From NCBI GenBank assembly GCA_043101845.1, contig JBICHN010000002.1, forward strand, positions 1-64,000: a stretch of DNA of 64,000 bases, read 5' to 3'. The position numbers and the translations under genes were made by a program. The notes under the pieces are model-generated. The model was not told where the DNA came from. It saw nothing but the letters and a program-made list of their open reading frames with translations, and searched no databases. Of the stretch, positions 9,409-17,948 are shown in pieces (the first letter of the stretch is position 1; the number at the start of each line of letters is the position of its first letter). This DNA comes from JBICHN01 sp043101845 (lineage in GTDB: Bacteria; Planctomycetota; Phycisphaerae; Phycisphaerales; UBA5793).

Positions 9409-11481
9409 ATGCGAACGAGCGCCCTCAAGCGCTGGATCATTCTCACCTGTGTTTTTCTGCTCTCCCTGGGAAGCCATGTCGCGGAGAGCGCGGCGACATC
9501 GAGCGACTCGCCGCGGCCAAACATTCTGTTCATCTTCACCGACGATCACGCGACCCACGCGATCTCGTCCTACGGCTCGGTGATGAACGAGACTCCGAAC
9601 ATCGATCGTATCGCCCGGGAGGGAATGCGGTTCGAGAACTGTTTCGTGACGAACTCGATCTGCGCGCCCAGTCGCGCCGTCATCCTTACGGGAATGCACA
9701 GCCACCACAACGGCGTCATCACAAACGCCGAGTCATTCGACGGATCGCAGCGTACCTTTCCCAAACTCCTGCGCGAAGCGGGCTACGAAACGGCGATCAT
9801 GGGCAAATGGCATCTCAAATCCGATCCGACCGGGTTTGACTTCTGGGAGGTGCTCATCGGGCAGGGGCCCTACTACAACCCGCCACTGAAGACCGCGGCT
9901 GGAGTGGTCCAGCACGAGGGATACACGACCGAGATTATCACCGACCGCGCGCTCGAATGGCTCGATGAGCGCGACGATGACCGGCCGTTCATGCTCATGG
10001 TGCAGCACAAGGCGCCCCATCGCAACTGGCAGCCGGCGCCCGAGCATCTCCATCTCTACGACAGTGTCGACATTCCGGAGCCCGCCACGCTGTTCGATGC
10101 CTATGAAGGTCGGGCGAGCGGAGCGAAGCATCAGGAGATGACGATCGCGGAACATATGTACCCGAGTGACCTCAAGCTCACGCCTCCGGGAAACCTCACT
10201 CCCGAACAACTTGAGGTCTGGAACGCGGCGTACGAGCCGAAGAACGAAGCGTTTCGTGCGGCCAACCTCGAGGGCGACGATCTCGTGCGGTGGAAGTATC
10301 AGCGATACATCAAGGACTACCTGCGGTCGATCCGTTCGGTGGACGACCATGTCGGTCGAATCCTCGACTACCTCGACGAGTCGGGCCTCGCCGAGAACAC
10401 GATCGTGATCTACTCGTCCGATCAGGGTTTCTACCTGGGCGACCACGGCTGGTACGACAAGCGCTGGATGTACGAAGAATCGTTACGCATGCCGTTTCTT
10501 GTACGATGGCCCGGACAGATCGCACCGAATTCGACGAACGAGGACCTCGTGCAGAACCTCGACTTCGCCCCGACCTTTCTCGATGTCGCCGGAGCCGAGA
10601 TTCCCGGCGACCTGCAGGGGCGAAGTCTCGCGCCGCTCATGCGGGGCGACACGCCGGCCGACTGGCGCGAGTCAATCTACTACCACTATTACGAATACCC
10701 CGCGGTGCACATGGTTCCGCGCCACTACGGCGTGCGGACCGAGAGCCACAAGCTCATTCATTACTACCAGATCAATGAGTGGGAGCTGTTCGATCTTGAG
10801 CGCGATCCGGATGAGCTCCGCAGTGTGCATGATGATCCGGACTATGCCTCGATTCGACGACGGCTTGAATCGGAGTTGTCGCGCCTGCAGGAGAAGTACG
10901 GCGAGACGACGCCGCAGGCGTCGCTCGATGCGATTCGACAGCGGGCCGCGATCCGACGCGCCGAGTCCGTCGAGCTTCACCTCGCCTATGAGTTCGACGA
11001 GCGGAACCCCGCATCGAAGCCCGATCTGGATCCCTCGCTCAAGCCGTTCACGATCGCAGCGCGCGTGACGCCCGCTGAACCCGATGGGGTCGTCGTAGCG
11101 CAGGGTGGCGAGGTTTACGGCTATTCGCTCTATCTACTCGACGGTGTGCCGCACTTCGGTGTGCGAAGTGACGGGGCCTGGCGCGAAGTTGCGGCGCCGC
11201 AAGCCATTTCCACGGGCGCGTCGGTCGCACTGACCGGCGTGCTCGATCGGGCGAGTCAGTTTCATCTCTTCGTCAACGGCGTCCGGGTCGCGACGGCTCC
11301 GGGTCAGTTCATCACGAATCGTCCCGCCGAAGGGTTCGACCTCCGGACTGACGACGGGACCGTCGTCGGTGAGTATCCAGCGGCGTTCGAATTCGATGGC
11401 GCGATCGAAGAGCTGCGCATCTATTGGGGTGAATGGCCTGAACAGGACCTTCTCGAATGGGCGCAGGGTGTTGAACTGTGA
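9409..11481 (+). CDS. Secreted sulfatase with C-terminal LamG-like domain
   Basis: 690 residues from the ATG at 9409; AAGGGA lies 6 nt upstream, better than for an in-frame ATG at 9394. A signal peptide covers about 1-28. The sulfatase domain has TDDH near 44, the formylglycine motif CAPSR at 85-89, GKWHLKS and YSSDQGFYLGDHGWYDK. After about residue 515 comes a concanavalin-like beta-sandwich (FTIAARVTP ... FHLFVNGVRVATA ... IEELRIYWG), probably carbohydrate binding. The stop codon overlaps the start of yjbQ by 4 nt. The enzyme likely acts on sulfated glycans outside the cytoplasm. Confidence 0.93.
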   Translation: MRTSALKRWIILTCVFLLSLGSHVAESAATSSDSPRPNILFIFTDDHATHAISSYGSVMNETPNIDRIAREGMRFENCFVTNSICAPSRAVILTGMHSHHNGVITNAESFDGSQRTFPKLLREAGYETAIMGKWHLKSDPTGFDFWEVLIGQGPYYNPPLKTAAGVVQHEGYTTEIITDRALEWLDERDDDRPFMLMVQHKAPHRNWQPAPEHLHLYDSVDIPEPATLFDAYEGRASGAKHQEMTIAEHMYPSDLKLTPPGNLTPEQLEVWNAAYEPKNEAFRAANLEGDDLVRWKYQRYIKDYLRSIRSVDDHVGRILDYLDESGLAENTIVIYSSDQGFYLGDHGWYDKRWMYEESLRMPFLVRWPGQIAPNSTNEDLVQNLDFAPTFLDVAGAEIPGDLQGRSLAPLMRGDTPADWRESIYYHYYEYPAVHMVPRHYGVRTESHKLIHYYQINEWELFDLERDPDELRSVHDDPDYASIRRRLESELSRLQEKYGETTPQASLDAIRQRAAIRRAESVELHLAYEFDERNPASKPDLDPSLKPFTIAARVTPAEPDGVVVAQGGEVYGYSLYLLDGVPHFGVRSDGAWREVAAPQAISTGASVALTGVLDRASQFHLFVNGVRVATAPGQFITNRPAEGFDLRTDDGTVVGEYPAAFEFDGAIEELRIYWGEWPEQDLLEWAQGVEL

Positions 11482-11897
11482 CCACCCATCAGCGGGAAAT
11501 CCGGATCGACACGCGCGGCCACCGGGACATGACCGACCTTACGGGCGAAGTCGAACGCATCGTGTCGGAGTCCAGGGTCCGGACGGGAATCGTCCATGTG
11601 TTCAACATCGGCAGCACGGGCGCCATTCTGACGATCGAGTTCGAACCGGGGCTCGCGCGCGATCTTCCGGAGATGCTCGACCGCCTCATGCCGCCCAGCC
11701 GCGGTTATGGGCACGAGCAGGCGTGGGGCGACGGAAACGGCCACTCGCATCTTCAAGCCTCGACGCTTGGGCCGTCGATCACGGCGCCGGTACACGAAGG
11801 TCGCCTCGTGCGCGGAACCTGGCAGCAGATCGTGCATCTCGAATGCGACACTCGGAGCCGCGAGCGGACGATCGTCGTGACCGTCGTCGGGGAGTGA
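11478..11897 (+). CDS. yjbQ: YjbQ / UPF0047 family protein
   Basis: 139 residues, the normal family length. Hallmarks are the glycine-and-histidine stretch GNGHSHLQAS near residue 87, LGPSITAPV after it, and GTWQQIVHLECD towards the end. YjbQ proteins have been reported to have weak thiamine-phosphate synthase activity and are structurally conserved with metal-binding histidines; the physiological role is unsettled. The GTG start overlaps the sulfatase TGA (GTGA), indicating translational coupling. Its tie to a secreted sulfatase is odd, since YjbQ has no signal peptide. Confidence 0.88.
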   Translation: MTTHQREIRIDTRGHRDMTDLTGEVERIVSESRVRTGIVHVFNIGSTGAILTIEFEPGLARDLPEMLDRLMPPSRGYGHEQAWGDGNGHSHLQASTLGPSITAPVHEGRLVRGTWQQIVHLECDTRSRERTIVVTVVGE

Positions 11898-11960
11898 GAT
11901 CGGCGTGGCTAGAGTCTTTCGTTCAACTCACGACGCCCATTCAACGAGGGGATGATGGAG

Positions 11961-12968
11961 ATGGAGTACCGCTACCTCGGCCGTTCCGGCCTGCGCGTTT
12001 CGGCCTTGTCGTTCGGATCCTGGGTGACCTTCGGCGACCAGATGGATGAGGATCTTGCGCTCGAGTGCATGAAGACGGCGTACGACGCCGGCGTGAACTT
12101 CTTCGACAACGCCGAGGTGTACGCCCACGGCAAGTCCGAAACGATCATGGGGAAGGTTCTCAAGCGCGCCGGATGGAAGCGGAAGGATTACCTCGTTTCC
12201 ACGAAGATCTTCTGGGGCGGCAAGGGCCCGAACGATTCCGGGCTCTCGCGAAAGCACATCGTCGAGGGAACGGACGCGGCGCTCGAGCGGCTGCAGCTCG
12301 AATATGTCGATCTCATCTTCTGCCACCGTCCCGACAAGCACACGCCGATCGAAGAAACCGTGCGCGCGATGACCCATGTCATCGACCGCGGAAAGGCGTT
12401 CTACTGGGGCACGAGTGAATGGAGCGCCGAGCAGATCCGGGCCGCGCACGAGTGCGCGGTTCGACTTCACCTCATTCCCCCGACGATGGAGCAACCCCAG
12501 TACAACATGGTGCACCGCGAACGGTTCGAGCGCGAATACGCGCCGCTCTATCGCGACCTCGGCCTCGGCACGACGATCTGGAGCCCGCTCGCGAGCGGGA
12601 TTCTCACCGGGAAGTACGATGACGGGATCAAGGAGGGCAGCCGCCTCAGCATGAAGGGGTACGAGTGGCTGCGCAAACGGCTCGAGGGTGACGAGGGTGA
12701 AGGCACGCTCGAAAAGGTGCGCAAGCTCGAGCCGATTGCGAAGGAACTCGGGTGTACCCGCGCGCAGCTCGCGATCGCCTGGTGTCTGAAGAACCCGAAT
12801 GTGAGCACCGTGATCACCGGCGCTTCGAAGCCGGAACAGGTCGAAGAGAACATGAAGTCGCTCGAAGTCGCGGACGCGCTCGACGACGAGACCGTGGAAC
12901 AGATCGAGAAGATACTCGACAACAAACCCGACGAAGAAACGGATTTCCGTCCGTCGCTCGATGACTGA
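11961..12968 (+). CDS. Aldo/keto reductase, voltage-gated K+ channel beta-like subgroup
   Basis: 335 residues from the ATG at 11961; ATGs at 11952 and 11955 are in frame but crowd the GAGGGG. The catalytic tetrad is visible: Asp and Tyr in FDNAEVYAHG, Lys in VSTKIFW and His in FCHRPD. The beta-barrel N-terminus YRYLGRSGLRVSALSFG and the C-terminal NADPH-binding GASKPEQVEENMKSL match the Kv-beta/YghZ group. It reduces aldehydes or ketones with NADPH in the cytoplasm. It stands between secreted-enzyme genes, so a role in sugar catabolism is possible but not shown. Confidence 0.93.
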   Translation: MEYRYLGRSGLRVSALSFGSWVTFGDQMDEDLALECMKTAYDAGVNFFDNAEVYAHGKSETIMGKVLKRAGWKRKDYLVSTKIFWGGKGPNDSGLSRKHIVEGTDAALERLQLEYVDLIFCHRPDKHTPIEETVRAMTHVIDRGKAFYWGTSEWSAEQIRAAHECAVRLHLIPPTMEQPQYNMVHRERFEREYAPLYRDLGLGTTIWSPLASGILTGKYDDGIKEGSRLSMKGYEWLRKRLEGDEGEGTLEKVRKLEPIAKELGCTRAQLAIAWCLKNPNVSTVITGASKPEQVEENMKSLEVADALDDETVEQIEKILDNKPDEETDFRPSLDD

Positions 12969-13007
12969 GTTTGATTCGCGGCCGACCCGTCTTTGAAGGA
13001 GCCGTCT

Positions 13008-14462
13008 GTGCGAAACCGATGTTTCCGAACGCTCTCCGCGGCGAGCCTCGTTGTGGTCGTGTCGTTCAGCTTCGTCTCGAACGCGGAAGTGCGGCTGCCC
13101 GCGATCTTCGGCGACCACATGGTCCTGCAGGCCGACGAGCCGCTGCCCGTGTGGGGATGGGCGGATCCTGGTGAGTCGATCATGGTCGCGATCGGAGGCC
13201 AGACGAAGCAGGCGAAGGCGGACGAGCGCGGCGCCTGGCGGGTGACGCTCGATCCGATCGAGGCCGGGGAACGACTGCAACTCATCGTCCGGGGCGACGC
13301 GAGCGACGGCGAGCCGATCATGCTGACAGACATCCTCGTCGGCGAAGTCTGGATCTGCTCTGGTCAGTCGAACATGGAATGGCCGCTCCGCGCGACTGAG
13401 GACGCGGAAAGCGCCATAGCCGAGGCGCACGAGCCGGAGCTTCGACTCTTCGTGGTGACGAACCGGACGGCCGCGACGCCGCAGGAGGATGTCGAAGGAC
13501 GATGGGTGAGTTGCAATCCGCAGACCGTCGCCGACTTCTCCGCGGTCGGGTATTACTTCGGCCGCATGCTCAGTCACGATCTCGATCGGCCAGTCGGACT
13601 GATCGACTCGACCTGGGGCGGCACGCCGGCTGAAGCGTGGACCTCGCGCGAAAAACTCGAAACCGTCGATGCGGCGGCCGCGCTGCTCGCCCGATGGGAT
13701 GACACCGAAGAGGGCTGGCCGCAGCATCGTCCGGCGTCACTCTACAACGCGATGATCGATCCGCTCGCGCCCTTCGCGATCGCCGGGGCGATCTGGTATC
13801 AGGGCGAGTCGAACGCGACCCGCGCCGAGCAGTACGGTTCCCTCTTCCCGGCGATGATTCACGACTGGCGGGAGCGCTGGGGTCAGGGCGACTTCCCCTT
13901 CGGCTTCGTGCAGCTCGCGAACTTCAAGCAGCGGGCCGAAGCGCCAGGCGACAGCGACTGGGCGGAGCTCCGCGAGGCGCAGCTCATGACGCTCGAGTCG
14001 ACGCCGAACTCGGGGATGGCGGTCATCATCGACATCGGCGACGCAAGCGACATCCACCCGCGTAACAAGAAGGATGTCGGCGAGCGGCTTGCGAAGTGGG
14101 CGCTCGCCACCGCCTACGACCGGGACATCGCCTACAGCGGCCCGATCTACACCTCGATGCGGCGCGACGGCCAATCAATCATTCTCGAGTTCGACCATGT
14201 CGGCGACGGCCTCGTGAGCCGGGGCGACGACGGAGCGCTCGACGGTTTCGCGGTCGCCGGCTCGGACCGCCGCTTCGTCTGGGCCGACGCAAGGATCGAG
14301 GGCGACACGGTCGTCGTGTCGAGCCCCGAAGTCTCGGACCCGGTCGCGGTGCGCTACGGCTGGGCGGACAACCCGGTGTGCACGCTCTACAACGAAGCCG
14401 GTTTCCCGGCGTCGCCGTTTCGAACCGACGACTGGCCGGGTGTCACCGATGGCCGTCGATGA
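13008..14462 (+). CDS. Secreted sialate O-acetylesterase-like (SASA) SGNH hydrolase
   Basis: 484 residues from the GTG at 13008, preceded by AAGGAG; a TTG at 12993 is in frame but lacks a site. A signal peptide ends near residue 26. The N-terminal beta domain opens with PAIFGDHMVLQ, typical of sialate O-acetylesterases. The nucleophile block is CSGQSNMEWPL (Ser about 121), WYQGESN is the second block, and DIHPRNK carries the catalytic His. These enzymes remove O-acetyl groups from sugars. With the two sulfatases it suggests stripping of substituents from complex glycans. Confidence 0.9.
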   Translation: MRNRCFRTLSAASLVVVVSFSFVSNAEVRLPAIFGDHMVLQADEPLPVWGWADPGESIMVAIGGQTKQAKADERGAWRVTLDPIEAGERLQLIVRGDASDGEPIMLTDILVGEVWICSGQSNMEWPLRATEDAESAIAEAHEPELRLFVVTNRTAATPQEDVEGRWVSCNPQTVADFSAVGYYFGRMLSHDLDRPVGLIDSTWGGTPAEAWTSREKLETVDAAAALLARWDDTEEGWPQHRPASLYNAMIDPLAPFAIAGAIWYQGESNATRAEQYGSLFPAMIHDWRERWGQGDFPFGFVQLANFKQRAEAPGDSDWAELREAQLMTLESTPNSGMAVIIDIGDASDIHPRNKKDVGERLAKWALATAYDRDIAYSGPIYTSMRRDGQSIILEFDHVGDGLVSRGDDGALDGFAVAGSDRRFVWADARIEGDTVVVSSPEVSDPVAVRYGWADNPVCTLYNEAGFPASPFRTDDWPGVTDGRR

Positions 14463-14468
14463 GGGTGT

Positions 14469-15095
14469 TCAGGCGGCTTCCGAGAACGAGGGGTGGAGGC
14501 CGCGACCAGTCGACTGGTCTGGCGCCTCCGCGGTCACCACGCGTGTCAGGAACAGCTCCGACTTCGTCCATTTCGATCCGCACTCCGGGCACTGGACGAT
14601 TTGTTCCGGATCCTTTGGATCGAGCTGCGGCATGAGCTGGTAGTCGCATTTGCGGCAGCGGGTCGTGGGGAAGAGGATGGTCATTTCGTAGTTGAGCAGG
14701 AACGCGATGAGCGTCCATCCGGTCGCGACCCACGCAAGGCCGTAGAGGTCGCGAAGACCCGCGTACCACGCGCTCGTAATCACGATGACGGTTCCGAAGA
14801 CGATCGACCACCAGAACCGCAGCGTCCCGATCAGGCGAATGGCGCGCCGGTCCGGGCGATTGATCGGGTGTCGGCGGAGTTCTCCGAGCGCCTCGGCGGT
14901 GTAGTGACGCAACGCCTTGAACTGAAGCCAGGCGCCGACCGTGTACGCGACAATGAAGAAGGTCGAGCACATGAGCTCGACCGAATCCTGCCATGCGAAC
15001 ATGACGGCCGCGGCGCCGCCGCCCATGACGGTGGCGGCGAAGAGCGTCGTGATCGGCGCGTTTCGGTCCGGAAACTCACGGTGATAGCTGGTCAC
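14469..15095 (-). CDS. Four-helix membrane protein with C-terminal zinc ribbon
   Basis: 208 residues from a GTG at 15095, 7 bp after the histidine kinase stop; no ATG is available nearby, so the start is uncertain. Four hydrophobic helices (about 15-35, 42-60, 95-117 and 122-145) precede a cytosolic tail with CRKC and CPEC, two Cys pairs about 20 residues apart that should bind one zinc. No Pfam family is recognised. Membrane proteins ending in this kind of ribbon are frequent in Phycisphaerae genomes as I recall them. Probable co-transcription with the kinase suggests a sensory or stress role, which is inference. Confidence 0.7.
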   Translation of the reverse strand: MTSYHREFPDRNAPITTLFAATVMGGGAAAVMFAWQDSVELMCSTFFIVAYTVGAWLQFKALRHYTAEALGELRRHPINRPDRRAIRLIGTLRFWWSIVFGTVIVITSAWYAGLRDLYGLAWVATGWTLIAFLLNYEMTILFPTTRCRKCDYQLMPQLDPKDPEQIVQCPECGSKWTKSELFLTRVVTAEAPDQSTGRGLHPSFSEAA

Positions 15096-15102
15096 ATGCC
15101 CA

Positions 15103-15957
15103 CTATCGGCCGCCCGCGGGCGTCGCATGGGCGTTGAGCGGCAAACGGATCGCAAAATCCGTTCCGCGATCCGGTTCGCTGTGGAGTTCGATCCGGCCGC
15201 CGTGCTCCTCGACGATGCGGCGCGTCGTGGGCAGGCCGAGCCCGGTGCCACCCTTCTTCGTTGAGTAGTACGGGCGATAGATCTGCTTGAGCGTCTCTTC
15301 GTCCATTCCCGGTCCGGTGTCCGTGACATGGATGAGCGCCTGAGGCTCCGGACGGTCGACGCGTTCGATCCGAAGCATGAGGTCACGCGAAACGCCGTCG
15401 GGCATGCCCTGCAGGGCCTCGGTCGCGTTGAGCATGAGGTTGAGCAATGCCTGCTTGAGCAGGGCGCCATCGACCGTCGCCCGCACGGGTTTCTCGGACG
15501 GGCTGAAGTGAAGCCGCACTCGGGCGTTCTCCGCCTGCGGGGCGAAGAAGTCGACGAGTTCTTCCACGAGCGTATTGAGATCGATCGGTTCGGGATGCAG
15601 CCGAACCTGCCCGGCGAACTGGAGAAAGTCGGTGAGAATGTCGCGAAGTCGATCGACTTCACGCTGGAGCGTGCCAAGCCGCCGGTCGAGTCGGCCACGC
15701 ACCTCGGGCTCGAGCGATGCGTCCGCGAGCTCCTCGGCGAGGAGCTGGGTATTGAGTCCGATGGTCGAAAGGGGGTTTTTGATCTCGTGAGCGAGACCGC
15801 CGGTCATCGTGCCGAGCTCTGCGAGGCGCTCGGCGTCGGCGGCGCGGCGCTCGGCGTCGATCACCCGCTCACGCTGCCGGCGGAGGATGAAGCGCGCGGC
15901 GAGGGCGGCGGTCGCACCGCCCAGGACCAGTCCCGCGATCATCCACAACGCCGGCAT
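15103..15957 (-). CDS. Membrane-anchored histidine kinase (NtrB-like core)
   Basis: 284 residues with one N-terminal membrane helix (about 4-26), a short coiled coil and no sensor domain. The H-box GLAHEIKNPLS places the phosphorylated His at 57. The N-box NLMLNATEAL, G1 DTGPGMDE and G2 GTGLGLPTTRRIVEEHGG are intact, so it should be active. Input may come from the membrane or from the downstream zinc-ribbon protein. No response regulator gene lies nearby. The ATG lacks a Shine-Dalgarno but a TACCGT hexamer sits 6 nt upstream, suggesting a leaderless message. Confidence 0.92.
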   Translation of the reverse strand: MPALWMIAGLVLGGATAALAARFILRRQRERVIDAERRAADAERLAELGTMTGGLAHEIKNPLSTIGLNTQLLAEELADASLEPEVRGRLDRRLGTLQREVDRLRDILTDFLQFAGQVRLHPEPIDLNTLVEELVDFFAPQAENARVRLHFSPSEKPVRATVDGALLKQALLNLMLNATEALQGMPDGVSRDLMLRIERVDRPEPQALIHVTDTGPGMDEETLKQIYRPYYSTKKGGTGLGLPTTRRIVEEHGGRIELHSEPDRGTDFAIRLPLNAHATPAGGR

Positions 15958-15963
15958 GCGTGA

Positions 15964-15969
15964 ACGGTA
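15964..15969 (-). promoter_or_regulatory. Candidate -10 element, leaderless histidine kinase mRNA
   Basis: TACCGT on the minus strand lies 6 nt before the ATG at 15957, which would place the transcription start at or within a base or two of the start codon. There is no Shine-Dalgarno. No convincing -35 is seen. Confidence 0.3.
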
Positions 15970-15984
15970 TGTGACTCATCCGGT

Positions 15985-16296
15985 TCACGACGCCATGGCG
16001 CGTGAGTTCGACAGGTCGTTGTCGTTGTTCTCGGGGGAATCGTCATCGGCGTCGGTCGACTCGGCGTCGTCGACGCGGACCGCCCGTGTCGCGGACCAGC
16101 CCTTGTCGCCCTGCTTCGCGTCGTAGTTGACGGTCGAGCCGTCCTTCAACGCGCGAAACCCGTCGGCTTCGATGACGGTGTAGTGAACGAAGATGTCCTG
16201 ACCGTCCGGTCCCACGATGAAGCCGTATCCCTTGCGGGGATCGAACCACTTCACCTGACCGGTCTCGTTCGTAATCGTGCCTTCGGTTCCTGACAT
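15985..16296 (-). CDS. Cold-shock domain protein with acidic tail
   Basis: 103 residues from the ATG at 16296, which follows GGAG at 8 nt; longer in-frame readings have no site. The cold-shock domain (about 12-75) has the RNA-binding motifs KGYGFIV (RNP1, 22-28) and DIFVHY (RNP2, 34-39). It is followed by a strongly acidic, Asp/Asn-rich tail of about 25 residues that ordinary CspA proteins lack. It binds single-stranded RNA or DNA. The tail could limit nucleic-acid binding or act as a flexible terminus. A 402 bp gap upstream may contain its leader. Confidence 0.93.
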   Translation of the reverse strand: MSGTEGTITNETGQVKWFDPRKGYGFIVGPDGQDIFVHYTVIEADGFRALKDGSTVNYDAKQGDKGWSATRAVRVDDAESTDADDDSPENNDNDLSNSRAMAS

Positions 16297-16698
16297 GCAC
16301 AGATCTCCATGGTGCAGGTCCGTCCACAAATCGGGGTGGACGGCTTCCCCGGCCGAGGGCGTGCAGCGACTCCATGACTGCACCTACCCAACCTCGACCT
16401 TCGTCGGAACGGATGAAGCGCTCCCGCCGCGTCCCGGCCGCGTCCGCTTCATCACCGGCTCGCCGAGTGTCCCTTTGGGGCGCAACCAACGCGCCTCTCA
16501 AGACTAATGAGCTACCGGTTGGCGGTACATCGGCCGCGATTTCATTCCAGCTTGAGCCGCATTCCGAAGGCCGCCGACAACTGGCGTTCCCACGGCCCTG
16601 CGGCCCGAAACCGCCAGGCTCCACGCGTGGCGGAAAGGAGTGCTTACATCTACCGAATGCAAGGATAAGGCCCTGAAAAGCCCGGGGCAACGAATCGT
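16297..16698. other. Intergenic region upstream of the cold-shock gene, no gene seen
   Basis: About 400 bp lie between the cold-shock start and the PAP2 stop. I see no credible coding frame on either strand, no tRNA and no terminator with a T-tract. On the minus strand it would hold the promoter and possibly a long 5' leader of the cold-shock gene, which in other bacteria is regulatory; no conserved leader motif is recognised. Confidence 0.4.
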
Positions 16699-17832
16699 TC
16701 AGGACCCGCCAGAATTCCCCCCGTTTTCATGGCTGGCCGCCGATCCGAAAGGTCCGAAACGGCTCTGATACTCCTCCGAGAGGAAGAGGCGCTGAATGAG
16801 CGCCGTCAATCCAGGGCGGAGCCGTTCATTCGAGGCAAGCAGTGGGGCGGCGGCGACGCGTTCACTCGCCGTCGGAGGTCGATCGAGTACGCGCTCATAT
16901 ACGGTGTCGACCCGCCGCGCGGGCGGTTCATTCTCGATGAGCCGGAAGAACTCGGTCGAAAGAGCGATGTCGCGGTTCGAGCGAATGACGAGATGATCGC
17001 GTCCGAGCTGTTCGAGATACGAGGCCAAACCGGGCGCATCCGGCTCGCGGCCGAGGATTGACTGGTACGACTGGCGGATCGCCAGTTCGCACACCGACCG
17101 GTCGAGGTGAGGTGGCGACGGACTCGCGAGACCCCAGCCGATGGCGGGGACGAGGACCGCCGCGACACCGGCGGCCGTCAGTCGCAGTCGGAGGCGCATC
17201 GGCGCCCACTCGTGACTGACTACCACTTTACCGAATGAGAGAGCGAGCCGGGAGACGATCCACCCCACGGCCGCTCCGGCGACGATGTCCGTCGGGAAGT
17301 GGGCGCCCGCATGCAGGCGAGCCCAGGAGACGACGCCCGCAGCCGCGAATGCGGGCCAGCGGACCATCGGGTATCGATGGGCGAGCAGGAACGCCGCAAA
17401 CCAGACCATGGCGGCGTGGCCCGAGGGGTACCCGCTGTGCCCGTCGCCCGGTCCGAGGAAGAGCCGCCAGTCGCCGGCGTGACACGGTCGAACTCGCCCG
17501 GCGACGAACTTCATGCCATGTACCATCGCGGTCTCGATCCCTAGACCGGCGACACCGGCGACGGCGAACTGGCGCCCGGAGAGCACCACGGCGACGAGCG
17601 CGAGCGAGATGAACCAGATCTGGAATGACCCGCTCGCGAATTGTTCGAGCGGCCACGCCCACGCGGGAGGATCGAACCCGCGATACCAGCGCAGAATCTC
17701 AGTATCGAACGGGATCAGCGCCGCGAGGAGCGCGCCGAGACCGACGGCGACGAGCGCTTCGCGCCGAGGAGACCACGACGACACATCGGATCGTGGGTTC
17801 GTCATCGTCTCGTCAGGAGACGCTGAGGTCAT
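16699..17832 (-). CDS. PAP2 family membrane phosphatase fused to DUF4214-like domain
   Basis: 377 residues from the ATG at 17832 (GGAGC upstream); a later ATG at 17805 is possible. Several membrane helices span about 28-260. The three phosphatase motifs are complete: KFVAGRVRP (108-116), SGYPSGHA (133-140) and SWARLHAGAHFPTD (169-182). PAP2 enzymes dephosphorylate lipid phosphates such as undecaprenyl pyrophosphate or phosphatidate. From about 265 a soluble tail contains YQSILGREPDAPGLASYL and a second copy-like VYERVLDRPPT, resembling DUF4214, normally found in secreted or glycosylation-linked proteins. The fusion is unusual. Confidence 0.85.
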   Translation of the reverse strand: MTSASPDETMTNPRSDVSSWSPRREALVAVGLGALLAALIPFDTEILRWYRGFDPPAWAWPLEQFASGSFQIWFISLALVAVVLSGRQFAVAGVAGLGIETAMVHGMKFVAGRVRPCHAGDWRLFLGPGDGHSGYPSGHAAMVWFAAFLLAHRYPMVRWPAFAAAGVVSWARLHAGAHFPTDIVAGAAVGWIVSRLALSFGKVVVSHEWAPMRLRLRLTAAGVAAVLVPAIGWGLASPSPPHLDRSVCELAIRQSYQSILGREPDAPGLASYLEQLGRDHLVIRSNRDIALSTEFFRLIENEPPARRVDTVYERVLDRPPTASERVAAAPLLASNERLRPGLTALIQRLFLSEEYQSRFGPFGSAASHENGGNSGGS

Positions 17833-17933
17833 TGGAGTTCGCTCCGGCCCCTCGTCGGGTATCGGTGGCGCGCATGGTAGGAGGATGATCGCCGCGTCGT
17901 CGACGCGGCTCGCGCCCATTCCTATCGCCTCGC

Positions 17934-17939
17934 TACACT
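17934..17939 (+). promoter_or_regulatory. Candidate -10 element before the mazG-like gene
   Basis: TACACT lies 9 nt before the ATG at 17949, which has no Shine-Dalgarno. The predicted transcript would begin about 2-3 nt before the start codon. No clear -35. Confidence 0.3.
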
Positions 17940-17948
17940 TGCCGCATC

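Noticed and set aside
11928..13727. A minus-strand open frame of about 600 codons
   Set aside because: It lies opposite the aldo/keto reductase and SASA esterase genes, which have clear active sites; the frame is Arg-rich and has no recognisable domain, as expected of an antisense shadow in GC-rich DNA.
16470..16560. tRNA-like text on the minus strand in the 402 bp gap (GGTAGCTCATTAG)
   Set aside because: No matching acceptor stem, anticodon stem or T-arm could be folded.
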